Shown: positions 26,415-36,735, counted from the stretch's first letter. The stretch is 64,000 nucleotides of DNA from WTAW01 sp964406575 (GCA_964406575.1 CAYOSH010000015.1:1-64000), one strand, 5' to 3'. The notes: a model not told the origin generated them from the letters alone. Numbers and translations: made by a program.

Positions 26415-28392
26415 CCTCAATTCCTCCAGCAATAGGGAGCTTTATCGTAAAGGTGGCCCCTTCCCCAAATGTGCTCTGGACGTCGATCGTTCCTTGATGT
26501 TTACGAATAATGCTGTAGCTGATCGAAAGGCCCAGACCAGTTCCGTGTCCAACCTCTTTGGTTGTAAAAAAAGGATCGAAGATCTTTTCCATGTCCTCTT
26601 CTCTTATCCCCGGTCCTGTATCTGAGAAATCAATGATAAGGTCTTCTCCATCTGAACTCAGGGACGTTCGCAGCGTCAACCGGCCTTCTCCTTGCATGGC
26701 ATCGGCAGCATTGAGGATGATATTCATGAACACCTGCTGGAGTTGAGCACTGTCTGCGACTATGAGAGGAAGGTCCGCTGAATACCGCTTTTCAACCTGG
26801 ATATTCTGAAAAAGGCTTTGAGATTCAATAAGAGAGAGTGACTTATTCAGGAGTTCGTTCACATTCGTCAATGTGGCTTCGGGCTCCTTGGGCCGCGCAA
26901 ACTCAAGCAGCCCCTTGACAATATCTTTACATCGGGTCGTCTCTTTGACGATCTTCTCCAGGTTGTTATGATAGGGGCTGTTTTTATCTAGGTCCTCAAG
27001 CAGAAGATGACTGTAAATGAGTATTCCTCCCAGGGGATTGTTGATCTCATGAGCAACACCGGCAGCCAGTTTGCCCAGGGATGCCAGCTTCTCCGTCTGG
27101 AAAAGATGAGCCTGAGCTTCTCTCAATTCTTTTGTTCTCTCCTCCACCTTTTTCTCTAAGGTTCTGCCCCATTCGATGAGTTTCTCATTAGCTGTCTTCA
27201 GGTCGGTCGTCATCTGATTGAAAGAATCGGCTAAGATACCGACCTCATCCTTGGATTTGACATCGACCTTATGGGACAGATCCCCTTCAGCTATTCTTTG
27301 TGTGGCGAAGACCATCTCCTTGATGGGGTGAATGATCCGCGTTGTTGAGATAAAGAGAAGAATCAAAAGCAACACAACGCTGAGGATCGCAATGACACTA
27401 AAAGCCAGTATGACGCGATTAGTGGTATCGATGTACGGCCTTTCCAGCACTCCCACATAAAGAATACCGATGATATCTCCAGAAATGTTCCTGATCGGCT
27501 CATAAGCGGTAATATACCAATCGTTGACCACGAATGCACGGTCGATCCATGGTTTCCCTTCAACAAGAACAGCCTGGCTCACCTCTTTGGAGACACGGGT
27601 CCCGATGGCTCTGTTGCCTGCTTCATCTTTGACATTTGTTGAGATGCGAAGGTCGTGTTGAAATATCGTCGCTGTACCGATCTCGCGGCCCTTGTATTTC
27701 TCGTCCTTGTAGACAATTTCCTTCACGCGATCGACAATTTCATAATTCCGGTTGATGAGAAGCCCACCATAGAGAACACCGAGTATTTCACCGTTCTCAT
27801 CCACAACGGCGGATGCGGCCTTGAGCATCATTCCATTCTCTTCCCGCTTCTCGGGTCTCTGTGCCGCTTTGGGAGTCTCTATAAATACCATATAGGCTTG
27901 TTCGGCCAATTCCGGGGCTTCTTTCAGGAGCTCAGACCGGGTGACAATTTGAGGGAAGGAACAAATTCCGCCCTTCAAGGCCATACTGATGACTTCATCT
28001 TCAGCTTGAGAATCTCCGATTACCTCAGGATTTCTGGTTCTGAGAATAACTTTTCCCTTGTTATCTGTGAGGGTTAGGATATCCAGGCCATTCTCGTTCC
28101 GCACCCGAGAGAGGTACTTAAAGAGAATATCTTGCCGATCATGTTTGATGGCGTCCTGGATGCTTTCTCTCGAAGCTGTGAAATCGACAATTTCTTTGAC
28201 ATCATTCAATTTTTCGTTAAACACCATCCATGCTGCCGCTAAATCGTGTTCGACTTTAGCTTGAGCCTGGGAAATGATTGTCCTTTTGACCAGGCGCGAC
28301 CCAAAATACAACGATAACGATCCTCCCACGATTATGACCACGAGGAAGCTGATAATGATTTTGGTCCGTAATGAAAGAGGTTGAACGTTCAT
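26407..28392 (-). CDS. membrane sensor histidine kinase, Cache-HAMP-HisKA
   Basis: 661 residues from ATG 28392. TM1 at residues about 8-30, Cache sensor at about 30-315, TM2 at about 320-345, HAMP, HisKA with His448 in GVAHEINNP, and HATPase_c (NIILNAADAM, DTGPGI, GTGLGLSIS). The overlap with the sigma-54 activator gene shows it is the cognate sensor. It is closely similar to the kinase at 15431-17419 along the whole length. The frame is open to 28455, but the shorter start aligns with the paralogue; no strong ribosome binding site marks either. Confidence 0.92.
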   Translation of the reverse strand: MNVQPLSLRTKIIISFLVVIIVGGSLSLYFGSRLVKRTIISQAQAKVEHDLAAAWMVFNEKLNDVKEIVDFTASRESIQDAIKHDRQDILFKYLSRVRNENGLDILTLTDNKGKVILRTRNPEVIGDSQAEDEVISMALKGGICSFPQIVTRSELLKEAPELAEQAYMVFIETPKAAQRPEKREENGMMLKAASAVVDENGEILGVLYGGLLINRNYEIVDRVKEIVYKDEKYKGREIGTATIFQHDLRISTNVKDEAGNRAIGTRVSKEVSQAVLVEGKPWIDRAFVVNDWYITAYEPIRNISGDIIGILYVGVLERPYIDTTNRVILAFSVIAILSVVLLLILLFISTTRIIHPIKEMVFATQRIAEGDLSHKVDVKSKDEVGILADSFNQMTTDLKTANEKLIEWGRTLEKKVEERTKELREAQAHLFQTEKLASLGKLAAGVAHEINNPLGGILIYSHLLLEDLDKNSPYHNNLEKIVKETTRCKDIVKGLLEFARPKEPEATLTNVNELLNKSLSLIESQSLFQNIQVEKRYSADLPLIVADSAQLQQVFMNIILNAADAMQGEGRLTLRTSLSSDGEDLIIDFSDTGPGIREEDMEKIFDPFFTTKEVGHGTGLGLSISYSIIRKHQGTIDVQSTFGEGATFTIKLPIAGGIEDD

Positions 28393-28503
28393 AGCGACCA
28401 CATAGCTAAATATGATTGAGAAGTTGATTATACAAAAATGAGCAACGTCAAACAAATGGAGCTTTATATGAAAAAGCTTATCGTTTATAATAAAAAACCA
28501 TTC

Positions 28504-28532
28504 TTGACTATTCAGGTTGTCAAGCTTATATG
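28504..28532 (+). promoter_or_regulatory. sigma-70 promoter of the RND efflux operon
   Basis: TTGACT (28504-28509), a 17-base spacer and TATATG (28527-28532). The -35 region sits within an inverted repeat CTTGAC/GTCAAG (28503-28508 and 28519-28524), a possible operator. A leader of about 170 bases follows. Confidence 0.55.
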
Positions 28533-28710
28533 GAAGAAAATCGAGAGAACACCGTCTAATATTTGTAAGTGATTATAATGCATCTCAGCATTTTAGTAAT
28601 GTAACATAAGAAATAGATGTATTTTCTCGCTCAGTTGTTTCGCGCGCTGAGAAAAAAGTGTTTCAAACGTGCGACAAGAATGAATCGGAAATAAACGAAA
28701 TGGTGGTATC

Positions 28711-30039
28711 ATGCGAAAACTAGTCATATTTATGTTAGCTGCGATATTCTTACTGACATTCGGCTGCGGAAAATCCGATAAAGCCGGCACTGAGGGAAAA
28801 ACAGACCCTCATCAGGTGGAACAGACAGGAGGCAAAAGATCTCCAGATCAAGGAGATTTGCAAAAAAGAGAGGAAGAGAAACCGCAGGCAGATTCTCGAG
28901 AAGGGGGCAAAACAGGAGTCGACCTGAAAGACATCGATGTCGACAAACTCGATATTCCGGACAGCATGAAAGAAGCGATCAAATCGGGCCGGATTCCCAA
29001 AGAACGGGTCAGGGAAATGCTCGCCCGAATGGGACAAGGCGGTGAGGGCGGAGAAGGCAACGCCGCTCTCGTGAATGTGAAGCCGGTTGAAAGGAAAAAC
29101 CTGAATTCGTACCTGGTTCTCAACGGCATTGTGGAACCGGAGCGCAAAGTCGAGATCTTTGCCAGGCTTTCCGCCTATGTGAAACAGATCGTGAAGGAAG
29201 AAGGGGCATACGTCAAAGAAAACGACGTACTTGCTCTCCTAGATGACAAAGAAATAATGATCAGCTACCAGCAGGCGAAGATCCAGCTGGAACAGGCAAA
29301 GCTCGCCCTCGAGGAGGCAGAAGCCAATTTCAACCGGAGTCAAGAACTCATCAAAAAAGACCTGATTTCCGAGCAAGAGTTCCAGACCACCGAAGCGACG
29401 TCCAAGCAAAGACAGCTCGATTATGAAAACCGGCAGGAAAACTTCAAAAATCTCGAACTCCAGCTGAATTGGACAAAGATACGGTCGCTCTCTGATGGCT
29501 ATATCACCGAACGCCTGATTGAAGTCGGAACCAGAGTAAACGCCAACCAGCAGGTCTTCACGATTGAGGACTTTTCGCCCTTGTTGATCCGGGTCTATGT
29601 CCCGACATCCGACTCTATCAAGCTGAAAACAGGCATGCCCGCCGAAGTCAATACAGAAATCATTGAAGGATCCACGTTTCAGGGAAGTGTCAAATTGATC
29701 AATCCGCGGGTTGATGTCCAGACAGGAACAGTTAAAGTGACGATCGAAGTCTTCGATGAGACTCTGCATCTCAAACCAGGTATGTTTGTAGAGACCAAAA
29801 TCGTTATCGGGAACAAGGAAAACGTACTAGTCATCCCGCGGAAAGCCATCCTTTATAAGCAGAACAAAACTTTCGTCTTTGTGATGGATCAAAATATGGT
29901 TTCTCAACGGGAGATCACGCTGGGGCTTAGGGAAGAAGATTATGTCGAAGTCCTGAGCGGCCTTGAGCCAGGTGAGGTCATCGTGACAGTCGGTGTGGAA
30001 GGCCTGGAAGACGGAGAAAGGGTCGAAGTCGTTCAATGA
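28711..30039 (+). CDS. RND efflux periplasmic adaptor (membrane fusion) lipoprotein
   Basis: 442 residues. Lipoprotein signal peptide with lipobox LTFGC (Cys19). A low-complexity charged linker (about 20-110) is followed by the HlyD/AcrA fold: lipoyl half-motif with coiled-coil hairpin (YQQAKIQLEQAKLALEEAEA), beta-barrel (VYVPTSDSIKLKTGMPAEV) and membrane-proximal domain. It links the inner-membrane RND pumps encoded next to an outer-membrane channel. The gene overlaps the next one by ATGA. No TolC-like gene is in the window. Confidence 0.93.
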   Translation: MRKLVIFMLAAIFLLTFGCGKSDKAGTEGKTDPHQVEQTGGKRSPDQGDLQKREEEKPQADSREGGKTGVDLKDIDVDKLDIPDSMKEAIKSGRIPKERVREMLARMGQGGEGGEGNAALVNVKPVERKNLNSYLVLNGIVEPERKVEIFARLSAYVKQIVKEEGAYVKENDVLALLDDKEIMISYQQAKIQLEQAKLALEEAEANFNRSQELIKKDLISEQEFQTTEATSKQRQLDYENRQENFKNLELQLNWTKIRSLSDGYITERLIEVGTRVNANQQVFTIEDFSPLLIRVYVPTSDSIKLKTGMPAEVNTEIIEGSTFQGSVKLINPRVDVQTGTVKVTIEVFDETLHLKPGMFVETKIVIGNKENVLVIPRKAILYKQNKTFVFVMDQNMVSQREITLGLREEDYVEVLSGLEPGEVIVTVGVEGLEDGERVEVVQ

Positions 30040-33000
30040 AACTCGTCAAGTTTTCCATCAATCATCCTGTATCCATCTTTATGTTCACCTTGGCGGCGAT
30101 CATCTTCGGATTCATCTCTTATTCAAAACTGCGGCTGAACCTCCTCCCGAAGATCTCTTACCCCACTCTGACCATCCAAACCGAATATCCGGGAACCGCT
30201 CCTTCTGAGATCGAGAACATCATCTCTAAACCCATCGAAGAAACTTGCGGCGTTGTGGACAACGTTGTGCGCATTTCTTCGGTATCCCGGGCAGAGCTCT
30301 CCGAAGTTACAATTGAATTCGCCTGGCACACCAACATGGATTTTGCCACATTGAAGCTCAGGGAAAAGCTGGACCTTATCCGGCTTCCTGTCGGCGCTGC
30401 AAAACCCATCATCCTCAGGTACGACCCCAATCAGGAACCGATCATGAAACTGGGGCTAACCGGAGACATGGACCTCGCTCGCATTCGTTATATCGCCGAA
30501 AGAGAGGTCAAACAATCCCTGGAGACGATCGAAGGCGTGGCTGCCTGTTCAATCTCTGGAGGGCTGGAGGACGAGATCCATATTGACCTAGATGAGCAAA
30601 AGCTCAGCCTGCTCAATATCCCGATAACCACAGTGGCCAGCCGCTTGGCCCAGGAGAACGTCAATCTTTCAGCAGGAATACTCAAGCAAAAAGACAGCCA
30701 GTACCTGGTCCGGACAGTAAATCAGTTCGTCGAAGTCGAGGAGATCAAAAACATCATCATCGAAAAGCGCGGGGATGTCCAGATCACCCTCGGAAGTATC
30801 GCTGATGTCTACCGGGGATACAAGGAACGGAAGGTCATCTCGCGGATCAATGGCCGGGAATGCATCGAAGCGGCCATCTACCGCGCTGCGGACGCCAACA
30901 CAGTTTCCGTATCCAATGCCGTAACTGAAAGACTCATACACGTTCGTGAAAATATCCTGCAGCCTAGGGGCATGGACTACCTGGTGATCACCAACCAGGC
31001 AAAATTCATCAAGAACACTATAAACGAGGTCAAACGGACCGCTGTGATCGGGGGGTGTCTTGCTATACTGGTCCTCCTCTATTTCTTGAAAAATTTTCGG
31101 AGCACATTGATCATCGGTGCGGCCATTCCCATTTCGGTGATCATCACATTCTTCCTGATGTATTCATCCAACATCACTCTGAACATCATCTCCCTCGGAG
31201 GCCTGGCATTAGGGATCGGGATGCTGGTGGACAACTCGATCGTGGTGCTGGAGTCTATCCAACGATACAGAGAAAAAGGGGCCGACCTCTACACGGCTGC
31301 ACTCGAGGGAACATCCGAGGTAGCGGGAGCTGTCACCGCTTCCACATTCACCACTGTGGCCGTTTTCTTCCCCATTGTTTTTGTCGAAGGGATTGCAGGG
31401 CAGTTGTTCAAGGATATGGCGCTCACTGTCACCTATTCGCTGCTAGCCTCACTGGTTGTCTCGCTGACGCTTGTACCCATGCTAAACTCCACTCTTCGCC
31501 GGGAGACGACCAAAGAAAAACTGACCGGTTGGCTCAAGTTCATTTTTAAACCTTTAGATAAAGTGTACGATAAATTCTTTGAGAGCTACAAAAAATCTCA
31601 AGATATTTCTTTTGCGCGGAGAAAAATTATCGTTGCCTCTGTTATTGTTCTGTTCTTTGTCTGCATCTTTATATCCCGCTTCATGGGGCAGGAACTCATC
31701 CCTGTCATCTCTCAGGGAGAATTCCTGATAAATATCGAGTTCCAACCGGGAACATCCCTGAAAGAGAATGCGGCCATTGTCTCAGACATCTCCAAGACTC
31801 TACAGCAGTATAAAGAGATCGATAGCATCTACGAGCTGGTCGGAAAAGGGTCCAGAGGGGGCATTTCTTTTCAGGAAGAGCGTGAGAATCTTTCGGAATT
31901 CACCGTCCGATTGAAACAGGGAATCCTTGGGAAAAAGGAAGACTGCATCATGGACCGTGTCAGGGCCGACCTGGAAAAATTCCCCACGACCAAGGCGAAA
32001 GTCTACAAACCTCGCCTCTTTTCTTTTAAGGCCCCGCTGGAAGTGGTGGTCTCGAGCAACAATCTTGAGGTCATCAAAAGGGTTTCCGATGAGCTCCTCG
32101 AGAAACTTAGGGGCATTGAAGGGATAATTGACCTCAAATCCAGCATGGAAGAGGGATATCCGGAGATTCAGATCGTCTTTAACCGCGCCATTCTGGCCTC
32201 GCAGAACATGACCATCAACTCAGTGGGTTCTCAGATCCGGAACATGATCGAAGGAGAAGTCTCCACTCGTTTTATAGAGAGCGACCGCGAAGTCGACATC
32301 CGTGTCCGCCTCTCAGAGGATTCCCGCGACCGTGTGGACAAGATCAACCGCATCAACATCCAAAACGGAATGGGTGTTATGGTGCCGCTCAAAGCCCTGG
32401 CGGATATCCGGATCAGTGAAGGCCCAGCAGAAATCAGGCGGATCCGGCAACAGAAATCTGCTGTCATCACCGGTAATATCTCCGGCATTTCTCTGGATGA
32501 CGCCAAAGAACAAGTGCTGTCAAAGGTTCAAAGCATAGACCGGCCTCCCGATTGTTCGATCTACCTGGCAGGTCAGAGCATGGAGCAGGATGTGGCTTTT
32601 TCCTCCATGATCTTCGCTATTTTTCTCGCGATCTTCCTGGTTTATCTAGTGATGGCCTCCCAGTTCGAGTCCTTCAAGAAACCATTCATCATCATGTTCA
32701 CGATCCCTTTGGGCATCATCGGAGTGGTGATCATCGGATTTATCTTCAGCATGTCCATCAACGTAATCGTGCTCATCGGCCTGGTCATTCTCTCTGGTAT
32801 CATCGTGAACAACGCCATCGTCCTTGTGGATTATATCGGAAAGCTCCAGGATCAGGGGATGAAAAAATTGGAGGCCATCAAGACCGCAGCTCAGGTGAGA
32901 TGGCGACCCATCTTGATGACGACGATCACCACAGTCCTGGGACTACTGCCCATGGCTCTGGATTTTAACGAGGGTTTCGAGATCCGTATCCCTCTAGCAT

Positions 33001-33182
33001 TGACCCTCATTGGCGGCCTGATCTTCGGCACATTCCTCACGCTCGTCTTTATCCCCTTGATCTACGACTGGGTTGTCAGAGAAAAACAAACCACTGGTGA
33101 AAGCGAATCCAAGTTGATTCAATTATTAAAAAGTGTGAAACCCACTCTTTCTCCAGAGAGCGCAAAAAAGAGAGAGACATGA
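30036..33182 (+). CDS. RND family efflux transporter permease, first of a pair
   Basis: 1048 residues with the AcrB/MdtB layout: TM1 near residue 12, a large periplasmic loop, TM2-6 at about 330-470 including the proton-relay helix LGIGMLVDNSIVVLE (VDN, one Asp where AcrB has two), a second loop, and TM8-12 at about 860-1010. It uses the proton motive force to extrude substrates. Stop and start overlap both neighbours by ATGA, so adaptor, pump 1 and pump 2 are translationally coupled. Two different pumps with one adaptor suggests an MdtBC-like heteromer. Substrate unknown. Confidence 0.94.
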   Translation: MKLVKFSINHPVSIFMFTLAAIIFGFISYSKLRLNLLPKISYPTLTIQTEYPGTAPSEIENIISKPIEETCGVVDNVVRISSVSRAELSEVTIEFAWHTNMDFATLKLREKLDLIRLPVGAAKPIILRYDPNQEPIMKLGLTGDMDLARIRYIAEREVKQSLETIEGVAACSISGGLEDEIHIDLDEQKLSLLNIPITTVASRLAQENVNLSAGILKQKDSQYLVRTVNQFVEVEEIKNIIIEKRGDVQITLGSIADVYRGYKERKVISRINGRECIEAAIYRAADANTVSVSNAVTERLIHVRENILQPRGMDYLVITNQAKFIKNTINEVKRTAVIGGCLAILVLLYFLKNFRSTLIIGAAIPISVIITFFLMYSSNITLNIISLGGLALGIGMLVDNSIVVLESIQRYREKGADLYTAALEGTSEVAGAVTASTFTTVAVFFPIVFVEGIAGQLFKDMALTVTYSLLASLVVSLTLVPMLNSTLRRETTKEKLTGWLKFIFKPLDKVYDKFFESYKKSQDISFARRKIIVASVIVLFFVCIFISRFMGQELIPVISQGEFLINIEFQPGTSLKENAAIVSDISKTLQQYKEIDSIYELVGKGSRGGISFQEERENLSEFTVRLKQGILGKKEDCIMDRVRADLEKFPTTKAKVYKPRLFSFKAPLEVVVSSNNLEVIKRVSDELLEKLRGIEGIIDLKSSMEEGYPEIQIVFNRAILASQNMTINSVGSQIRNMIEGEVSTRFIESDREVDIRVRLSEDSRDRVDKINRINIQNGMGVMVPLKALADIRISEGPAEIRRIRQQKSAVITGNISGISLDDAKEQVLSKVQSIDRPPDCSIYLAGQSMEQDVAFSSMIFAIFLAIFLVYLVMASQFESFKKPFIIMFTIPLGIIGVVIIGFIFSMSINVIVLIGLVILSGIIVNNAIVLVDYIGKLQDQGMKKLEAIKTAAQVRWRPILMTTITTVLGLLPMALDFNEGFEIRIPLALTLIGGLIFGTFLTLVFIPLIYDWVVREKQTTGESESKLIQLLKSVKPTLSPESAKKRET

Positions 33183-36100
33183 ATCTTCCTCAATTTGCTA
33201 TAAAAAAACCAGTGTCCGTGATAGTGGTGATGTTGGTCTTTGTCACCATAGGGATCATCTCCATCGTTAAACTCCCGTTGGAGATGATGCCAGATACATC
33301 TTTTCCGGGACTAATGGTCCAAGTCCCCTACCCCTCCTCATCCCCTGAAGAAGTGGAGCGGATCATTACGCGTCCTCTGGAAGATATCCTCTCCACGATC
33401 AACAACCTGGACAGCATAAGCTCCACATCGTCCTCTTCCTCCTCCAACATCCACATGCAGTTCAAGGGAGGGACCAACATGGATCTAGCCACCATGGAGA
33501 TCCGAGACAAGATCGACCAGATCCGCAACGAATTACCGGACGACATCGAGAATATCCGCATCCGCCGATTTTCCTTTAATGACCGCCCAGTGATCCAGTT
33601 CAGCCTGGCTCTTCCGGGTGACCTCGACAACCTCTACTACTGGTCGGAAAATTACATCACACAAGAGCTAGAGCGGATCGAAGGGGTTGCCAATGTGGAT
33701 ATTCGAGGAATCCGGAACAAAGTCCTCACCATATACTTGAAACCAGAGGTCTTCTATTCCTCCTCGATCCGGATCATGGACCTCATCAACACTATCCGCA
33801 ACAACAACATCAACATTTCGGCCGGATATGTTGAGGACGAACAGGTTCGTTATGTCACGCGAATTCCGGGTGAGTTAAAAGTCCTTGAGGAAGTCAAAAG
33901 GCTTCCTCTCAATGAAAAAGGCTTGACTATCGCCGATGTGGCCCATGTGACCTATGACTATCCGGAGAAGGACGACTTTAACCGGCTCAATGGAAATGAG
34001 ACTGTCCGCTTCCAGATCTATCGCGCTTCGAATGCCAATATCGTCGATGTGTGTAATGCGGTCAAAGAAACTATGGCACAGATCAAGGAGAGCGAATCTT
34101 CTCTGAAGAATATGAATGTCATCTACTACTGGGACCAATCCGAGGATATCTTGAGCAGTCTTAAGGATCTGACACTATCGGGGGTTGTTGGTGGGCTTCT
34201 TGCTGTGATCGTGCTGTTTGTCTTCCTGAGGAAATTCAGGACCACTGTGATCATTGCCATTGCCATACCCATGGCGATGGTCTTCACCTTCAGTTTTATG
34301 TATCTCTACCGGGCGATTTTCCGATCTGCGATAACCATCAACATCATATCGTTGAGCGGCCTGATGATGGCTGTGGGCATGCTTGTGGATAACAGCGTTG
34401 TCGTCTTGGAAAACATCTTCCGGTTGCGCCAGGAAAAAAATTATGAGCCGTTGAAGGCCTCTATGACGGGTGCTTCGGAAGTCGCCCTGGCTGTCACCGC
34501 GTCCACATTGACAACTTTGGTCGTGTTTATCTCTTTGGGCTTTATGTCATCGTCAGGATTCGGCCGCTTCATGCAGGATTTCGCGCTGACCATCTCTTTG
34601 GCATTGATCGCCTCATTGCTGGTGGCCCTGACTTTCATCCCACTGGCCAGCAGCCGCCTGTTAGCAGGGACGGCTAAGCAGAAGGCGAAGTGGCTTATCA
34701 AACTCACGGCTACATACGAGCGCATAATCAGTTTTACCATCAAGAACTGGAAGAGCAAACTCCTTGTCGTCGGAGCGGCCATAGGCATCTTTGCCATCTC
34801 TTTTTACATGCTGGGGCATATCGAGCGGGAGTACATGCCGAGCAGTGATGAGCGTGAGATTGACATGTCAGTCTACATGCCTCGAAGTTTTACTCTGGAT
34901 CAAATGAAATCCCTCTTCGGCACCTATGAGAAACTGCTGCTTTCAAGGAAAGAAGAGCTGGCTATAAAGTACCTGACCACGGACTTCGGAACTCGAAATT
35001 CACGCCAAGGCCGGTTCCGCGGCTCAATAGAGCTGGCTTTAACCGAAGAGGGTCCTTCGGTAGTCGAGATCAAGGAACGACTGAAGGAGATCTTGCCCAA
35101 GCGCGCAGGAATTGAGTATGAGTATGCTGAGCGCCGAGGCCGTCATGGCCATTTTATGGGCATAGAGGTTGAGCTCATCGGCCTGGATTACACTAAATTG
35201 ACTGAACTCGCTCCTATGGTCATCGAGAAGATCCGTTCCGTAGAAGATGTGGAAGATGTGACGAGCGACCTGGAGGGGGGAGATACGCAGTTGATGGTCC
35301 AAGTGGACCGAAAGAAAGCGGAGAGTTCCGGCGTGAACAGCCGGATGGTGGCTCAGACCATTTCCTCTTCCATCTCGGAAAGACCCATCGGAAAATTCAA
35401 AACAGAAAACAAGGAGATCGACATCATCCTTAAGATGCACGGAGACGACGAATTCAGTGAAGAAGACCTCAGGAATATCAGCCTGCCGACCGAATCCAAG
35501 CGGATCCCGATCTCTGCTGTCTCAACCATCTCTTACCGTATGGGGTCGACCTCCATTCGAAAAGAAAACAAAAAGTCGAAATTGATCATCCGTGTCAACA
35601 CAAAATCGAGCGGCATGATGGGTATCTCGAGTATAATCACCCAGGTTATGAGCACCATTCCATTTCCCGAAGGATACAGCTGGAGCCTGGGGTCCGGATG
35701 GAGGCGTTTTCAGGAGTCAGAAAGCGAATCGAACATGGCTATCATCCTTGCGTTGATCTTCATCTATATCATCATGGCGTCTCTCTTCGAATCATTCGTC
35801 CACCCCCTTACGATCCTGCTCACCGTGCCTCTAGCACTCTTTGGTGTGGCGGTCATCTTCTCCCTCACGAACATCACGCTCAATACCACATCCTATTTAG
35901 GGCTGTTGACGTTGTTCGGAATCGTGGTGAACAACGGAATTATCCTCATAGACCACATCCGCACTCTAAGAAAGTCCGGTATAAGCAAGAATGAAGCCAT
36001 TATTCAGGGCGGAAAAGACCGAATGAGACCCATCATCATGACGGCCATCACTACCATATTCGGCGTTTTGCCCCTTGCCCTGCCTTTTCTTGCCCCTCAA

Positions 36101-36280
36101 CTCTTTCCGGCAGCTGGAAGGCGGGCACAGATGTGGGCGCCGATCTCCGTCGCCATAATCGGAGGACTGACAACATCGACCTTCTTTACGTTGATCATAC
36201 TCCCCACATTTTACTCCATCTCTGATTCTGCCACCTCCAAGGTCAAAGCTCTTCTCGGATTCAACAACGCAAGAGTGTAG
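33179..36280 (+). CDS. RND family efflux transporter permease, second of a pair
   Basis: 1033 residues, same fold as its neighbour: first helix PVSVIVVMLVFVTIGIISIV, TM4 motif MAVGMLVDNSVVVLENI, and second half TM bundle (IILALIFIYIIMASLFESF, GLLTLFGIVVNNGIILIDHI). The periplasmic loops differ clearly from the first pump, including a Ser-rich stretch near residue 80, so the two are ancient paralogues. It is the last gene of the operon. The 36281-36388 stretch holds a GACCCT/AGGGTC hairpin (36328-36348) but no T-run. Confidence 0.94.
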   Translation: MNLPQFAIKKPVSVIVVMLVFVTIGIISIVKLPLEMMPDTSFPGLMVQVPYPSSSPEEVERIITRPLEDILSTINNLDSISSTSSSSSSNIHMQFKGGTNMDLATMEIRDKIDQIRNELPDDIENIRIRRFSFNDRPVIQFSLALPGDLDNLYYWSENYITQELERIEGVANVDIRGIRNKVLTIYLKPEVFYSSSIRIMDLINTIRNNNINISAGYVEDEQVRYVTRIPGELKVLEEVKRLPLNEKGLTIADVAHVTYDYPEKDDFNRLNGNETVRFQIYRASNANIVDVCNAVKETMAQIKESESSLKNMNVIYYWDQSEDILSSLKDLTLSGVVGGLLAVIVLFVFLRKFRTTVIIAIAIPMAMVFTFSFMYLYRAIFRSAITINIISLSGLMMAVGMLVDNSVVVLENIFRLRQEKNYEPLKASMTGASEVALAVTASTLTTLVVFISLGFMSSSGFGRFMQDFALTISLALIASLLVALTFIPLASSRLLAGTAKQKAKWLIKLTATYERIISFTIKNWKSKLLVVGAAIGIFAISFYMLGHIEREYMPSSDEREIDMSVYMPRSFTLDQMKSLFGTYEKLLLSRKEELAIKYLTTDFGTRNSRQGRFRGSIELALTEEGPSVVEIKERLKEILPKRAGIEYEYAERRGRHGHFMGIEVELIGLDYTKLTELAPMVIEKIRSVEDVEDVTSDLEGGDTQLMVQVDRKKAESSGVNSRMVAQTISSSISERPIGKFKTENKEIDIILKMHGDDEFSEEDLRNISLPTESKRIPISAVSTISYRMGSTSIRKENKKSKLIIRVNTKSSGMMGISSIITQVMSTIPFPEGYSWSLGSGWRRFQESESESNMAIILALIFIYIIMASLFESFVHPLTILLTVPLALFGVAVIFSLTNITLNTTSYLGLLTLFGIVVNNGIILIDHIRTLRKSGISKNEAIIQGGKDRMRPIIMTAITTIFGVLPLALPFLAPQLFPAAGRRAQMWAPISVAIIGGLTTSTFFTLIILPTFYSISDSATSKVKALLGFNNARV

Positions 36281-36388
36281 TTTTCCATGTACTACCTTGG
36301 GATCAGAGAAAAGCCAAGTCAATAAATGACCCTAATTTGAGGAGGGTCCCCTAACCTCCCCCTATTCTCTTGGGTATTGAATGAAAAC

Positions 36389-36475
36389 CTAGGTGTTCTT
36401 AGAAATCTCAAGTAAAAATCCCGTAAGGGCAAAAAGGAGAAGTGCCACGATAAATAAAATCAACGCTTTAAGCAT
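36389..36475 (-). CDS. 28-residue single-pass membrane peptide
   Basis: ATG 36475 is preceded by AAGGAGATTAAC, a near-ideal ribosome binding site. The product is MLKALILF, a continuous hydrophobic helix, then EISKNT and TAG at 36391-36389. It is convergent with the RND operon and has its own promoter-like element and a structured leader upstream (36612-36639). Such mini-proteins resemble KdpF-like or efflux-modulating peptides, but no family is recognised. The strong start and clean helix argue that it is translated. Confidence 0.55.
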   Translation of the reverse strand: MLKALILFIVALLLFALTGFLLEISKNT

Positions 36476-36529
36476 GTTAATCTCCTTCGTTTTTCTTCAT
36501 CTAAAAAACGATCACGGACATTGAATGCT

Positions 36530-36567
36530 GTAAACCTGGTTTACCTTCGAACCTCCTCGATACGAGG
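36530..36567 (-). repeat. two hairpins in the leader of the 28-aa peptide
   Basis: GTAAACCTGGTTTAC (36530-36544) is a perfect 7-bp palindrome around one base, and CCTCG-ATA-CGAGG (36555-36567) is a perfect 5-bp stem. Both lie in the 5' leader of the minus-strand peptide gene and may be operator sites or RNA hairpins. Confidence 0.35.
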
Positions 36568-36611
36568 ATAACATGAATCATATTTGTAATCTGTATCTGA
36601 TTAAGAAATAG

Positions 36612-36639
36612 ATTATATACAATACTACGTAATAATCAA
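36612..36639 (-). promoter_or_regulatory. possible sigma-70 promoter of the 28-aa peptide
   Basis: On the minus strand TTGATT (36639-36634), 16 bases, then a perfect TATAAT (36617-36612). The implied leader is about 130 bases and contains the two hairpins at 36530-36567. Confidence 0.4.
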
Positions 36640-36706
36640 CAAAAAAAATTTTGGGAAGGGCAATTTTTTACATCTTTTTCCACACCATTTCCCGGATATT
36701 CGGAAT

Positions 36707-36735
36707 TTGACAATTTGGCAAAAAATGGGTATTTT
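36707..36735 (+). promoter_or_regulatory. sigma-70 promoter upstream of the desaturase gene
   Basis: TTGACA (36707-36712), 17-base spacer, TATTTT (36730-36735). It points at the desaturase start at 36852. Between it and the gene nothing else is evident. Confidence 0.5.
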
